DNA from: JABFRG01 sp046351415
Lineage (GTDB): Bacteria; Myxococcota_A; Polyangia; Polyangiales; Polyangiaceae
Direction of reading: 5' to 3'
Assembly (NCBI GenBank): GCA_046351415.1
Contig: JAXLYO010000002.1
Coordinates: 620,001 to 684,000, forward strand
DNA length: 64,000 nt
Shown here: positions 50,620 through 59,561 of the stretch, in pieces
Layout: the number at the start of each line of letters is the position of its first letter
How positions within the stretch are numbered: the stretch's first letter is position 1
Translations under genes and position numbers: made by a program
Notes under the pieces: generated by a model
Database searches by the model: none
What the model saw: only the letters and a program-made list of their open reading frames with translations
Told to the model about the DNA's origin: nothing

Positions 50620-51804
50620 TTATTGCGCCCGGAGGCCCGACGGCGCGACCATGGGCACGAGCGCAACGGGCTTCTGCGGAACGACGAGGGGCACGCCCTT
50701 GGAAGCGAGCGCGCACCCTGCACTTCCCTTTCGTTCGTAGCGATGAATGGGGAAACCCGAGGCGCCCCGACGTCGATCGCCGAGGTAAAGCTCGCTACCA
50801 CTCCACGTGAGGGCCCACAGCTCGAATCCTTCGGTGGGGCCGAACTGTGGCGCCGCATAGGTCGTCGTAGCGGCCCCCGTCGTCGCATCGAACGTGACGA
50901 GCGCAGTTCGGTTCTTGGAGGTCGCATCGGCGACGATGGCAGCACCGCACCCGTCGCGAACGGCGACCTGCGACACGCTGCCACCGAGGACCGTTTCCGG
51001 AACGAGGAGCCGCGACGTGAACGACTTCGGATCGAATACTTCGATGCCGGCAGCAGGCTCATTCGTCGCGTGGAAGTCACCGGCCGAGGCGAGGTAGAAA
51101 AGGTCACCATCGCGCTCGAATCGGCTGAATGGATTGCGCGCCTTGAGCTCGAGCTTTGCCTCGAACGCGCGCGTCGCGACATCGAAGCGGAGAATGTACG
51201 AGGGACGCGTCGATCGAAGGCCCTTGTCGTCGTCCAGCCGCTGCACGGTGACATAGGCCTTTTCTCCGCCACCGAAATCGCCAATGGCGATCGCACCTGC
51301 CTGCGGATTGCCATCTTCGTCGAACGATGCGAGGTCGATGCTGCCGGCGCTTGCCCCGGTCTTCGAGAAGAGCGCGATAGTGGGCACGTTGTACTTCGGA
51401 ACCCACAGCGTGCCGTCACGTGCAACCGCAACGTCCTGCGGGTTGCTCGAACCTTGGCCTGCGACAACCCCCGTCGACCGCTTTTGTACGGCCTTCCCGC
51501 ACGCCGAATCGAACTCGAACAGCACATCGAAGTCACGCGCGAGCACGAATAGGCGTCCGCCGGAACTCGCGAGACGCGGATCGCCCCCGAGGTCGGCGCC
51601 GGAAGCGAGCGCGCTCTTCGACTCCGAAACGACGCCGACGGCACTGGAGGAACCATCGGAGGCGACCACGAACAGGCGCTCGCCGCTTCCATCGTCGCAC
51701 GAGGCCACGGTTTGCCCAGGCGTCTCCGACGCGCACGAAGGTAGAAGGCCGCCCGTCACGAGACTGAAACCCAGGACGACCCGCAAGCTCGCACGCGTAC
51801 GCAT
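50620..51804 (-). CDS. Beta-propeller-like lipoprotein
   Basis: 394 residues. The signal ends LLPSC (Cys24). Repeats of the form GGRLFVLARDFDVLFEFD, GTLWVPKYNVPTIALFSK and GDLFYLASAG suggest a six- or seven-bladed propeller. Cys pairs are few. In myxobacteria related lipoproteins are often surface-associated, with no known ligand. The gene is followed on the same strand by the flippase after a 39-bp gap. It resembles the partial lipoprotein at the left edge of the window. Confidence 0.75.
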   Translation of the reverse strand: MRTRASLRVVLGFSLVTGGLLPSCASETPGQTVASCDDGSGERLFVVASDGSSSAVGVVSESKSALASGADLGGDPRLASSGGRLFVLARDFDVLFEFDSACGKAVQKRSTGVVAGQGSSNPQDVAVARDGTLWVPKYNVPTIALFSKTGASAGSIDLASFDEDGNPQAGAIAIGDFGGGEKAYVTVQRLDDDKGLRSTRPSYILRFDVATRAFEAKLELKARNPFSRFERDGDLFYLASAGDFHATNEPAAGIEVFDPKSFTSRLLVPETVLGGSVSQVAVRDGCGAAIVADATSKNRTALVTFDATTGAATTTYAAPQFGPTEGFELWALTWSGSELYLGDRRRGASGFPIHRYERKGSAGCALASKGVPLVVPQKPVALVPMVAPSGLRAQ

Positions 51805-51813
51805 GCGCCGACC

Positions 51814-52359
51814 TTACTCGAGTTTGTTCGGATTGAGCAGCTTCCCGTCGGGGGTGAGTCCGACCTGGCGCATGCGATCTGCCGGTGACCCCGTCGGCGC
51901 CGGCGGGGGTGTCACGTCTTCGATCACCACGTGACACCCCGTCAGCCGATCGAACGTCACGCGAATCTGCAGAAAGCGCGAAGGCTCCGCGGGGACACGC
52001 ACGCCAACGAAGCGCGTCTCGCGCGCTGCCACTTGGACTTCGCCACCTTGGACCCGGGCACGAAAGAAGTTCGCGACCGCCTCGCCAGACACGGTGCCCT
52101 CTGCGTGCACGGCACTCGGGAACCGATAAAGGACTTTGAGGTCACGAGGGAGCGGAAGAGCAAAGGCTTTCTCTTGCCCTACCACCAACTCGGCGGGAGC
52201 GAGATGGTCCTTCGGTGTGGCTGTCTTCGCCGTGAGCAAGAGCGGCGCCGCTTCGGGCTTGTCAGGTTCGGTACGACAGCCCGCGCCCGCAAGCGTCAGA
52301 AACGCCGTGCTCAACAATACGGAACGCACGCCTTTCACTACTCGACGATAGCCGCCCAA
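51814..52359 (-). CDS. Lipoprotein of unknown function
   Basis: 181 residues. The export signal ends AGAGC (Cys28). The rest contains LPLPRDLKVLYRFPSAVHAEG, VAARETRFVGVRVPAEPSRFLQIRV and VVIEDVTPPPAP and is beta-rich. No family is recognised. Its 5' end overlaps the 3' end of the pilY1-like gene by 22 bp, and it ends 9 bp before the downstream propeller lipoprotein gene, so all are likely one transcript. A role with the pilus cluster is possible. Confidence 0.7.
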   Translation of the reverse strand: MGGYRRVVKGVRSVLLSTAFLTLAGAGCRTEPDKPEAAPLLLTAKTATPKDHLAPAELVVGQEKAFALPLPRDLKVLYRFPSAVHAEGTVSGEAVANFFRARVQGGEVQVAARETRFVGVRVPAEPSRFLQIRVTFDRLTGCHVVIEDVTPPPAPTGSPADRMRQVGLTPDGKLLNPNKLE

Positions 52360-55300
52360 GAGTCAAGACGCGTGGGCGTCCGCACGAGCGGGAGCTGAAC
52401 GCGTTGACGTTCGGAGCCACGAATACCGCCCGCATAGCTGGCGCTCTTCGCCTTGGGCAAGATGAGCTCGTACGTACCCGCCGTAAACGACCCGGTCGTA
52501 CCCGCGGCGTACTGTTCGAGGTCCACGCTGCTGCACGCTGCGAGAGAACGGATCGCGACACCCGGAACGAGATCGCTACCGGCATCGATCTTTCCACCAG
52601 GGCTGACGAGCGTCGGGTACTGGACGGGATCGAGGAAGGTACGCGGGATACCGCCGCTGCCGGGGGATCCCGGTACTGCACGCTGGACAAAGTCCATGCC
52701 GTAGATGAACGCGGTGGCACCGGAGCAGAGCCCACTTGCCACGAGCGGCGGACGATAGGTTGCGAAGTAGAGGATCGAATCGAAGATCGTCATCGGCCCG
52801 GTCACGCGCTCGCCATTCTCGAGACGCGTGAAGTAGTTGAGCTTCGAATACGCTTTGCCCGTCGCATCGAACGACTCGGAAAGCGAGTACACGAAGTTGT
52901 CGCCCGTGACCGGCGGCGTGAGCACGTCTTGCTCGCCAGTCGCGACGGCCAAGACGACATTGCCACTCGTGTCCGACGCGAGCACCGGGCTCACGAGGAT
53001 GGGCTGGCTGTCGGCTTCGCTCGCAGGGCTCGTCTTGACGGTGTTGTTCGTCTGGGTGTCGAAGAAGAGCGTCGCCTCCCACAAAGCTGGGTTCTTCGAC
53101 GAGAGGTCGAAACGCCACACGGTTCCGTCCGCATCGCCGACGAACACCTTCTGCGTCACGGAGCCCGCGCCGACGGGGAACACGACCGGCGTTCCGATCA
53201 TCGGAGAGTCGAGCGGAGCCGAAGTGAAGCGGCTCGAAGCTCGGAACACACCGGGAACGTCCACGGGACGGCCGAAGACGCGAATGACTTCTCCGTTGTC
53301 TACACGAACGATGGTGAGCGAACGACCGATGACGCCATCGTTGCAGTCGGCGGCCCACTTGCGAATGTGCGTACGCGCCGGGAAGGACGCGTCTTGTCGA
53401 TTGAACGACGTCTGCGTGTTGACTGCGCGATCGCAGTAGCCCGAACGAGGTCCATCCTCGAAGCCGCCGGGGAGAATAGCCACGCCGATTTCACGCGGAT
53501 TGGCGCCCGCTCCGCCAGGAGACGGATCGAAGAAGAGCGTGGTCAACGCCGGCACCGCGCTGTTGCGACCGAACATCGTGAAGCGCGGCCGCCCAGCGCG
53601 GTCGGTGCGCACTTGCGGACCCGGAACGGGATTCGTCGACGACGGGAAGTCCGTCAGCTGCCACAGGAACTGCGGACCGGGGACCTTGCCGGTGCCGGCA
53701 TCGAAGCGATTCGCCACGGTCGTCGTCGACCACGATTCGGAACCCAGCCCCGTCGCGGCATTGAACGTGCCAGGACCCGGGTTGGTTACGTCGAGCGCAT
53801 AGAAGCCACGACGTTGACCGAAGCCTGCGGCGAGCACACTGTGCCACTGTTGATAAGCATTCGTGGCAGTGATGGCCGAGGGACCTACGTCCGTTGCAGA
53901 ACGCGAAAACACGAGGTCACGAACGACCGGTGCACCGTCGAGGATCGACTGATCGCCGCGCGGTACGTTCGATTGTAGATCCGGAAGGACCGCTGGAGGG
54001 ATGAACGACCACATCTCGATGTTGTGTGCGGTTCCGACTTCGTCCGCTTTGAAAGCGTGGAGAAGACCGTCGGTGGTCGCAACGAACAGCGTATGCGGGC
54101 GGTTCTTGTACTTCTGCGCGAACGCGAGGTACGACTCGTCACGTAGCGGAGCCGAGGGCGGCGGAAGGTACGCCGGGTTTGCGTGGAACACCGCACCGAA
54201 CGGCGCGCATCCATTGGGAGCGGGGTTGTTCGGGTCCGCATAGATGTCGTAGGGCGGACATCGCATGCGAGAAAAGTTGTAGCCACCCGTGAAGTTCAGC
54301 GTGGAGCTGTTCTCGGCAATGGCGAATCCGTACGCGAGCTTCGCGCACTGAATCGCGTTCAGCGCCGGAATCTGGAGAGCCGGTCCAGACGGAGGATTCG
54401 GGTCAACGGACTTGCGACAAGAGGTCGCGTTCGTCTCGAAAACCCGCTCGTCGTAGAAAGACGTGAACGCGGATGAAACGTCGGCGGCCGCAAGCTTACT
54501 CGTGCCGCTCTCGCTCGAAAAGTCGGTCGCAGCTGACGCGAAGGGACGAAGGCTGAGACGCGCATCGACATTCGAACCGGGGCTGATGTCGTTGGGATTG
54601 ACGATGAGCACACGGCGACGGTTGGCAGCGTTCTGCTCGGTCAAGTTGCGCTCGAAGTCGTCGCCATCGGCTTGGCTCGGCGTCACTTCGACACGATTGG
54701 CGCCGGCGCACACGAAGCGTTCACGACGGACGCCACCCTGCCAGGGTGCGCCCGCACGAGGAGAGAACGCGGGGAAGAACGTCGCCGAGAGGGAGCTCGC
54801 TCCGTACACGCCAGAGAAGGTGGGGACGGTGCGCGTCGTCACGCCGATGCCGATGCGCGCGAGAATGTCCGCCATGGCCTTCGCGAGGTCGCTTTGGTTT
54901 TCTGCGAAATATGCGGGCTGGCCGCTTCCGTTCACGGCGATTTCGTTGAGCGAGCAGCATGCCGCCGCCGCCGAGTCTCGAGGCGGGTTCGCAACGGAGC
55001 ATGCGCTCGCAAATGCGGCTGCAGCGGCAGCGCCGGTCTGGCCGCCGACCGCGGCGCTGTACCAGGCCTTGCACGTGGTGTGCGGCGAAGGGAACGCGGA
55101 GGGGTTGCCGTTCGAATCGTTGACCGAGAAACCGATGACGTACGTCGGAATCGAGCGCGTCGCCGTGTACATCGACGAGACCGTCGCCGTCGCCTTCGGG
55201 TAGGGGCACTGGCCGCCTGCCCCTTCGCAATTGGGGCGAAGGTTCGTGTTGGGAGCACCGTCGGTGAGGAGGATGATGTACTGGTCGCGGCAGTCGCCCT

Positions 55301-56189
55301 TCGCGTAGTCGTCCACGAAGTTGGGCCCGGCAGGGTCGACGAGAAGGTAGTTCTTCGCATCTTCGAGCATCGCGTCGATCGGCGTCGCACCGTGAGGGCG
55401 GAGTGCGAGGAGCGCTCGTTGGATTCGCTCGTTCTGCGTGCGAATGTCCGTGAGTGAGGCGTTCTGGTCGGGGAAAGGAATGAACGGACCTTCCCACTCG
55501 GGGGCCGCCGTACTTCGGCTGCCGACTTCGTAGTCGACGGTTGCACATGCATTGCCGAGCGGATCGTTGGCCACCCTGCCCTGCTTGGTCGCGCCGATGG
55601 CGTAGCTCCAACGCCCTGTTTGATCGTTCGTGGGCCCAGGCTCCGTATCGAACGTCATGAGCCCGAAGCGAACCCAGTCCTTCGAGATGTCGAGCTGGCC
55701 GTCTTCTGCTTGGTCGAAGGTGCAAGAACCGCCGAAGGTTCCGGCGCCCGTATTGAAGAGCTTCGGTAAGAGCGACGCCCCCGTATGGGACATCGCGCAC
55801 ATCTGTGCCGGGTTCGTACCGACGAGCGGACGATGGTACGGGAGGGCGTAGTCTTCGTCGTAGATCGGCGTCGCAGGAGCCAAGCGATACTCGTTGCGGA
55901 ACGCGGTCGAGTTACGCGGCTGCGTCATGCAAGAGTAGTAGGGCTGGAACGTACCGCTCATCGCTTGCACGAGAGAGCCCCAGCGGTTCGGCGCCGTCTG
56001 CGTTCCGGGCGTGCACGTCGGCATCGTGCCGTCGTTCATGCGCTCCATCGAGCCCGATGTGTCGACGAGCAAAAGGACGTTTGGCAGCTGCTTCTTCGTC
56101 GTTCCTGCGACTTGCGCTTCCGCCGACCCGGCGTAGAACGTTGCCGCCAAAACCACACATGAAAGGCATGACCTGATTGCGCGTTTCAT
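52338..56189 (-). CDS. pilY1: PilY1-like pilus-associated protein with vWA domain
   Basis: 1,283 residues from ATG 56189 (GGAGG 8 nt upstream; an upstream in-frame ATG at 56204 is unlikely). After a signal peptide ending about residue 26, a vWA domain starts with DTSGSM, a complete MIDAS start (Asp near residue 43). The C-terminal third has repeated strands typical of the PilC/PilY1 propeller: HTLFVATTDGLLHAFKADEVG and VFVGDADGTVWRFDLS. PilY1 forms the tip of the type IV pilus and primes pilus assembly with minor pilins. The gene overlaps PilX's stop by the spacing of its start and lies downstream of four minor-pilin genes. Confidence 0.93.
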   Translation of the reverse strand: MKRAIRSCLSCVVLAATFYAGSAEAQVAGTTKKQLPNVLLLVDTSGSMERMNDGTMPTCTPGTQTAPNRWGSLVQAMSGTFQPYYSCMTQPRNSTAFRNEYRLAPATPIYDEDYALPYHRPLVGTNPAQMCAMSHTGASLLPKLFNTGAGTFGGSCTFDQAEDGQLDISKDWVRFGLMTFDTEPGPTNDQTGRWSYAIGATKQGRVANDPLGNACATVDYEVGSRSTAAPEWEGPFIPFPDQNASLTDIRTQNERIQRALLALRPHGATPIDAMLEDAKNYLLVDPAGPNFVDDYAKGDCRDQYIILLTDGAPNTNLRPNCEGAGGQCPYPKATATVSSMYTATRSIPTYVIGFSVNDSNGNPSAFPSPHTTCKAWYSAAVGGQTGAAAAAAFASACSVANPPRDSAAAACCSLNEIAVNGSGQPAYFAENQSDLAKAMADILARIGIGVTTRTVPTFSGVYGASSLSATFFPAFSPRAGAPWQGGVRRERFVCAGANRVEVTPSQADGDDFERNLTEQNAANRRRVLIVNPNDISPGSNVDARLSLRPFASAATDFSSESGTSKLAAADVSSAFTSFYDERVFETNATSCRKSVDPNPPSGPALQIPALNAIQCAKLAYGFAIAENSSTLNFTGGYNFSRMRCPPYDIYADPNNPAPNGCAPFGAVFHANPAYLPPPSAPLRDESYLAFAQKYKNRPHTLFVATTDGLLHAFKADEVGTAHNIEMWSFIPPAVLPDLQSNVPRGDQSILDGAPVVRDLVFSRSATDVGPSAITATNAYQQWHSVLAAGFGQRRGFYALDVTNPGPGTFNAATGLGSESWSTTTVANRFDAGTGKVPGPQFLWQLTDFPSSTNPVPGPQVRTDRAGRPRFTMFGRNSAVPALTTLFFDPSPGGAGANPREIGVAILPGGFEDGPRSGYCDRAVNTQTSFNRQDASFPARTHIRKWAADCNDGVIGRSLTIVRVDNGEVIRVFGRPVDVPGVFRASSRFTSAPLDSPMIGTPVVFPVGAGSVTQKVFVGDADGTVWRFDLSSKNPALWEATLFFDTQTNNTVKTSPASEADSQPILVSPVLASDTSGNVVLAVATGEQDVLTPPVTGDNFVYSLSESFDATGKAYSKLNYFTRLENGERVTGPMTIFDSILYFATYRPPLVASGLCSGATAFIYGMDFVQRAVPGSPGSGGIPRTFLDPVQYPTLVSPGGKIDAGSDLVPGVAIRSLAACSSVDLEQYAAGTTGSFTAGTYELILPKAKSASYAGGIRGSERQRVQLPLVRTPTRLDSWAAIVE

Positions 56190-56193
56190 GTTT

Positions 56194-56850
56194 TCAACCT
56201 CCACAATCGAAGGGGCCTGCGCTCACACGGGCGCGCGCGGCCTCTTGGCTGAGAATTTTCGGCGTATCGACCATCTTGCCGTAGCCGCTGATGGTGAAGC
56301 GACGGAAACACTTTCCGTTGTTCGTGTCGAAGCCTGCTTGAGCACCGCCGGTGAGCGGCTCTGTGACTTCTCCCACGAAGTCAGCCTTGAGGTCGGGCGT
56401 TCCAGAACCAGTGAGAATGGGGCCCCAAAGGTTCGTCGTCGTGTTCATCGCGGCGGTCGTCGTGCCGGAATTGTCCGCTGTCCACTTCGAAGAGAAGTAG
56501 GCGGGCGTCAGCCGTGCGCACTGCTTCGCGATATCGGACACAGTGGGCCCCGGTATGGGGGTCGAGAGGCATGCGGTGCTCGGCGCGACCTTCATTTGGC
56601 GTTCGATATAGCTCGCGTTCTCCGCAGACAGCGCATCGACGGCGGCACCGAGGCCCATCTCCGTCGTGTAGTGCGTCTGAGTGGCCTGGCGTTGATAGCC
56701 GCTGACCCGGGCTTCGGCGCTCGTCGCAGCAAGTGCGTACACGCCCATGGCGGCGAGCAGCGCCAACGTCATTGCCACGATGAAGATGATCGCGCCGCGG
56801 CTCTCGCGCCGCCGACGTACGCGCAGCTTGAGCGTAGAAAGGCTGCTCAT
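56194..56850 (-). CDS. pilX: PilX-type minor pilin-associated protein
   Basis: 218 residues. An N-terminal PilX-like segment RRESRGAIIFIVAMTLALLAAMGVYAL (15-41) is followed by a globular domain with four Cys (STACLSTPIP, KQCARL, KCFRRF, FDCGG). The lack of a classical GFTLIE prepilin site is normal for PilX N-terminal families. Its start overlaps pilW by 4 nt and its stop is 5 bp before pilY1. Confidence 0.85.
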   Translation of the reverse strand: MSSLSTLKLRVRRRRESRGAIIFIVAMTLALLAAMGVYALAATSAEARVSGYQRQATQTHYTTEMGLGAAVDALSAENASYIERQMKVAPSTACLSTPIPGPTVSDIAKQCARLTPAYFSSKWTADNSGTTTAAMNTTTNLWGPILTGSGTPDLKADFVGEVTEPLTGGAQAGFDTNNGKCFRRFTISGYGKMVDTPKILSQEAARARVSAGPFDCGG

Positions 56851-58190
56851 AGGATCCTCTGCTGGTTCGGGAGAGCGACTTCACCCGTAATCGTGCGGAC
56901 GCGCGCGTATCGGGGCTCCGGCCCCGTACAGGTGGGAAGGTCCATACAGTAGCGATACAGATACCCTTCCCCGGGGCTGGCGATGTTGTTCACTCGATCG
57001 TTCACGGCAGCGCGAAGCGCGACACGGAAGCGCACCGAGCGAATGAGATGCGGTCCGAGGTTCGTCGTCGACCCCACAGGGGTGCCCCACGTCGTGTTCT
57101 GCGCATCGTTGAACGGGAAGCTCTTGTAGCGACCGCCCACTGCCGCACCGCGGTCCTCCACGGAAAACGCGAACTTCAAGTCGACGGCGTACTCGGCGAT
57201 GAGCTCGGTCCCACCGTTGACGACGTTTCCGTATGCATCGAGCCACGTCCGCACGAGGTTGAACTGCTCTGGATTGGTGGCATCGGGTCGAACCTCCCAC
57301 CGCACGAGTTGCACGGGATTCACCGTCATGCGACCGACGCCGAGCCCCGTCGTGCCACCCCGCGTGCCTGTTTGGAAGCCGCCCAGGATCGGTGTGTCGT
57401 TGTGAACGGCGATCGTCGGGATGCCCGTCGTGACGTTGATGCCTTGCGGACAGAGAATGACGAACTGCGAGCGACCGGTGTCATCCGTGAGTCGCGCCAT
57501 GAAGTTCGGCGTGTTGCCCGGCGTCGAGATGGGCTGAAACGCGTCGAAGAGCGACTGCGTGGCCTCCGCGTCTGTCTTCGCCGTTCCGTCTGCACGATAG
57601 GTAAGGCGCAGCAATGCCGCACTGTCGCGCGAAAGCGTGATCTGACCGCCCCCACAAGGGCCCGCATTCAGCGCGACGGACTGCACGATGTATTCGTCTG
57701 CCGTCGTGAAGTTGCCGCCGAGGGTGATGGAATCGGGCGAGAGCGTGGTGCCCCCGAGGCCCTGCGCGTCGGAAGCGAGCTTCAGCGAAGCGTACGTGTT
57801 GTAGGAGCCGCCGGGGTTCAGATTGATGCTCGCGAGGCGGCCAAGGCCATTCGGAGCCTTGTTGCCGGGGTCGATGGAAGCATTGCCCGCAGGAGAGATG
57901 AGCAGCGGGTCGACGCGGCCATTCGGCGTGCTCATGTAAGCAGCGCGAGAAAGGTCGCCACGAAGGCGGTCGGACGCAACACGGATGGACATCTCGGTCC
58001 CCGTCGTACGAACTTCCTCGTTGAATGTGTGCGTCGCGATGCGGGAAAGGCCCATCACGGCAGCCCCTACGACGAGTCCGGCGGTGAGGGCCACCATGAG
58101 CTCGACCATCGTGAACGCACGACGAGCGCGCGCCTGCTTTGCGGTGATGACGTGCTTCGAAGCCGTCTTCTCTTGCGCTTGGCCCCGCAT
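56847..58190 (-). CDS. pilW: PilW-like minor pilin
   Basis: 447 residues from ATG 58190, which overlaps the pilV stop (TGATG). The prepilin motif RRAFTMVELMVALTAGLVVG (24-43) is followed by a large beta-rich domain that includes YIVQSVALNAGPCGGG and many Thr/Asn/Gly residues. The pilin helix and Glu at position +5 after the cleavage site (F-T-M-V-E) are present. It is larger than most minor pilins. Confidence 0.88.
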   Translation of the reverse strand: MRGQAQEKTASKHVITAKQARARRAFTMVELMVALTAGLVVGAAVMGLSRIATHTFNEEVRTTGTEMSIRVASDRLRGDLSRAAYMSTPNGRVDPLLISPAGNASIDPGNKAPNGLGRLASINLNPGGSYNTYASLKLASDAQGLGGTTLSPDSITLGGNFTTADEYIVQSVALNAGPCGGGQITLSRDSAALLRLTYRADGTAKTDAEATQSLFDAFQPISTPGNTPNFMARLTDDTGRSQFVILCPQGINVTTGIPTIAVHNDTPILGGFQTGTRGGTTGLGVGRMTVNPVQLVRWEVRPDATNPEQFNLVRTWLDAYGNVVNGGTELIAEYAVDLKFAFSVEDRGAAVGGRYKSFPFNDAQNTTWGTPVGSTTNLGPHLIRSVRFRVALRAAVNDRVNNIASPGEGYLYRYCMDLPTCTGPEPRYARVRTITGEVALPNQQRIL

Positions 58191-58750
58191 CAGAAATTCC
58201 CTCGCATCGTGTTCACTACGTAGAGCGTTCGGTGGAGCGTATCGTCGACGGCGAAGCCGGGCTGGCAGCTGAGCGTACCGCCCGCGCGCATCCACGAAAC
58301 GCGGATCTCCGAACGAATGAGCGACGCGTTGATTCGCTGGAGACGAATTTGCGTGCAAAATACAGCCTGAGAATTCGTGCCGGTGGCTTCGGCGAACGTG
58401 AGGTCACGTCCAAGCAGATCGAAAGCAGGGCTCAGGCCGGCCGGAGAAGCCGCCGGAACCGTCGGGGTGAACCACGCGGGCAAACTAGCTGCATTGGCGA
58501 GCGCTACGTTCGAGGTCGTGAGCCATTGAGCTTCAGTGGGAAGCGTCGCGGGAACCGTCCAAAAAGCGGCATCGCGACGAAGACGCTCGTTCCACTCACG
58601 GGTGATGCTGGTCGCCTGGTCGAGCGCGCGCGCATCGTAGTTGCCCTTGATGCTCGTTCGCTGCATGGCGATGACGCCGGCCGCGCCGACCCCGAAGATG
58701 GTGATCGCCGAGAGCACTTCGATCATCGAGTAGCCGCGCCGGTTCCTCAT
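58190..58750 (-). CDS. pilV: PilV-like minor pilin
   Basis: 186 residues from ATG 58750. The prepilin signal RRGYSMIEVLSAITIFGVGA (4-23) has the usual Glu. The globular domain contains LFSA-like beta strands and two Cys (VFCTQIRLQ, LSCQPGF). Its start overlaps the fimT-like stop by 4 nt. It is the third gene of the cluster. Confidence 0.87.
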   Translation of the reverse strand: MRNRRGYSMIEVLSAITIFGVGAAGVIAMQRTSIKGNYDARALDQATSITREWNERLRRDAAFWTVPATLPTEAQWLTTSNVALANAASLPAWFTPTVPAASPAGLSPAFDLLGRDLTFAEATGTNSQAVFCTQIRLQRINASLIRSEIRVSWMRAGGTLSCQPGFAVDDTLHRTLYVVNTMRGNF

Positions 58751-59388
58751 TGCGAATGCACCCGCGTAGAGCCCGTCGACGACAGGATGACCGTGCGGAC
58801 GATGCCGATGTTGTTCCCCAGGCCGTCCTTCCGAACGATGTCGATGTTGATGGGAGCGAGCATTCCCGAGGCCGTCGCGATTTGCGCTGACGTCGCGCCG
58901 TTGCTCTGCACCGCATACACGCGGCCACCTGGTGTGAAGCAGATGTACCCCTTCGCGCCCGTCGGGGAAGTAGCCTGAAGGTCTGCGAGACCTTCGCTGT
59001 TCAGCGAGTACTCGCTCACGATGGGTGCGGTGGCCCAATTCGTATTGCGACAACCGCCGGTGCGAGGCGCGTTCGTCAGCGGATCGGCGTCTTCGCGAAG
59101 CGAGAAGTAGCCACGCTGGGCCGTGCCCCCGTTCACCTGGAACTCGAGCAGTACGGCATTGCCACGACCAAAAGCCCGCGCGCGGGCTTCCCGCATGTAC
59201 GCTGCGACTTCGATGGCCTTCGCGGCGGTCCGGCGATCGTCGCGCGCCTTCATCATCGCGGGGGTCGCAATGCCCGCGAGAAGGGCAATGATGATGACCA
59301 CCACCATGAGTTCCATCAGGGTGAATGCCCGCACGAAGCGCCGGTTTCGGCGGAAAGGCGTGCGCAGCTCGAGCGAGGACGGAATCAT
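58747..59388 (-). CDS. FimT/GspH-type minor pseudopilin
   Basis: 213 residues from ATG 59388; a start at 59436 would extend the protein by 16 residues. The prepilin motif RAFTLMELMVVVIIIALLAG (20-39) is textbook. The C-terminal domain (GGRVYAVQSNGATSAQIA, VILSSTGSTRV) matches GspH/FimT. It is the promoter-proximal gene of the five-gene pilus cluster. FimT/GspH proteins bind DNA in some transformable bacteria and prime pilus assembly. Confidence 0.87.
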   Translation of the reverse strand: MIPSSLELRTPFRRNRRFVRAFTLMELMVVVIIIALLAGIATPAMMKARDDRRTAAKAIEVAAYMREARARAFGRGNAVLLEFQVNGGTAQRGYFSLREDADPLTNAPRTGGCRNTNWATAPIVSEYSLNSEGLADLQATSPTGAKGYICFTPGGRVYAVQSNGATSAQIATASGMLAPINIDIVRKDGLGNNIGIVRTVILSSTGSTRVHSQ

Positions 59389-59561
59389 CCAACCGGTGGT
59401 AGAGCAAGCATCGTGCCGGCGAAAAGTCCGCTCCACTGCCTCGATTTCCTCGCAGATTTGCGCGGCGCGGGCCTCGAATTCCGACCGGAAGCACTTCTTT
59501 GCGAAGAGCTATGCAAAAGATGCGTGGCAACCGGGCGCATGTTTAGGTAGGAAAGAGTCGC

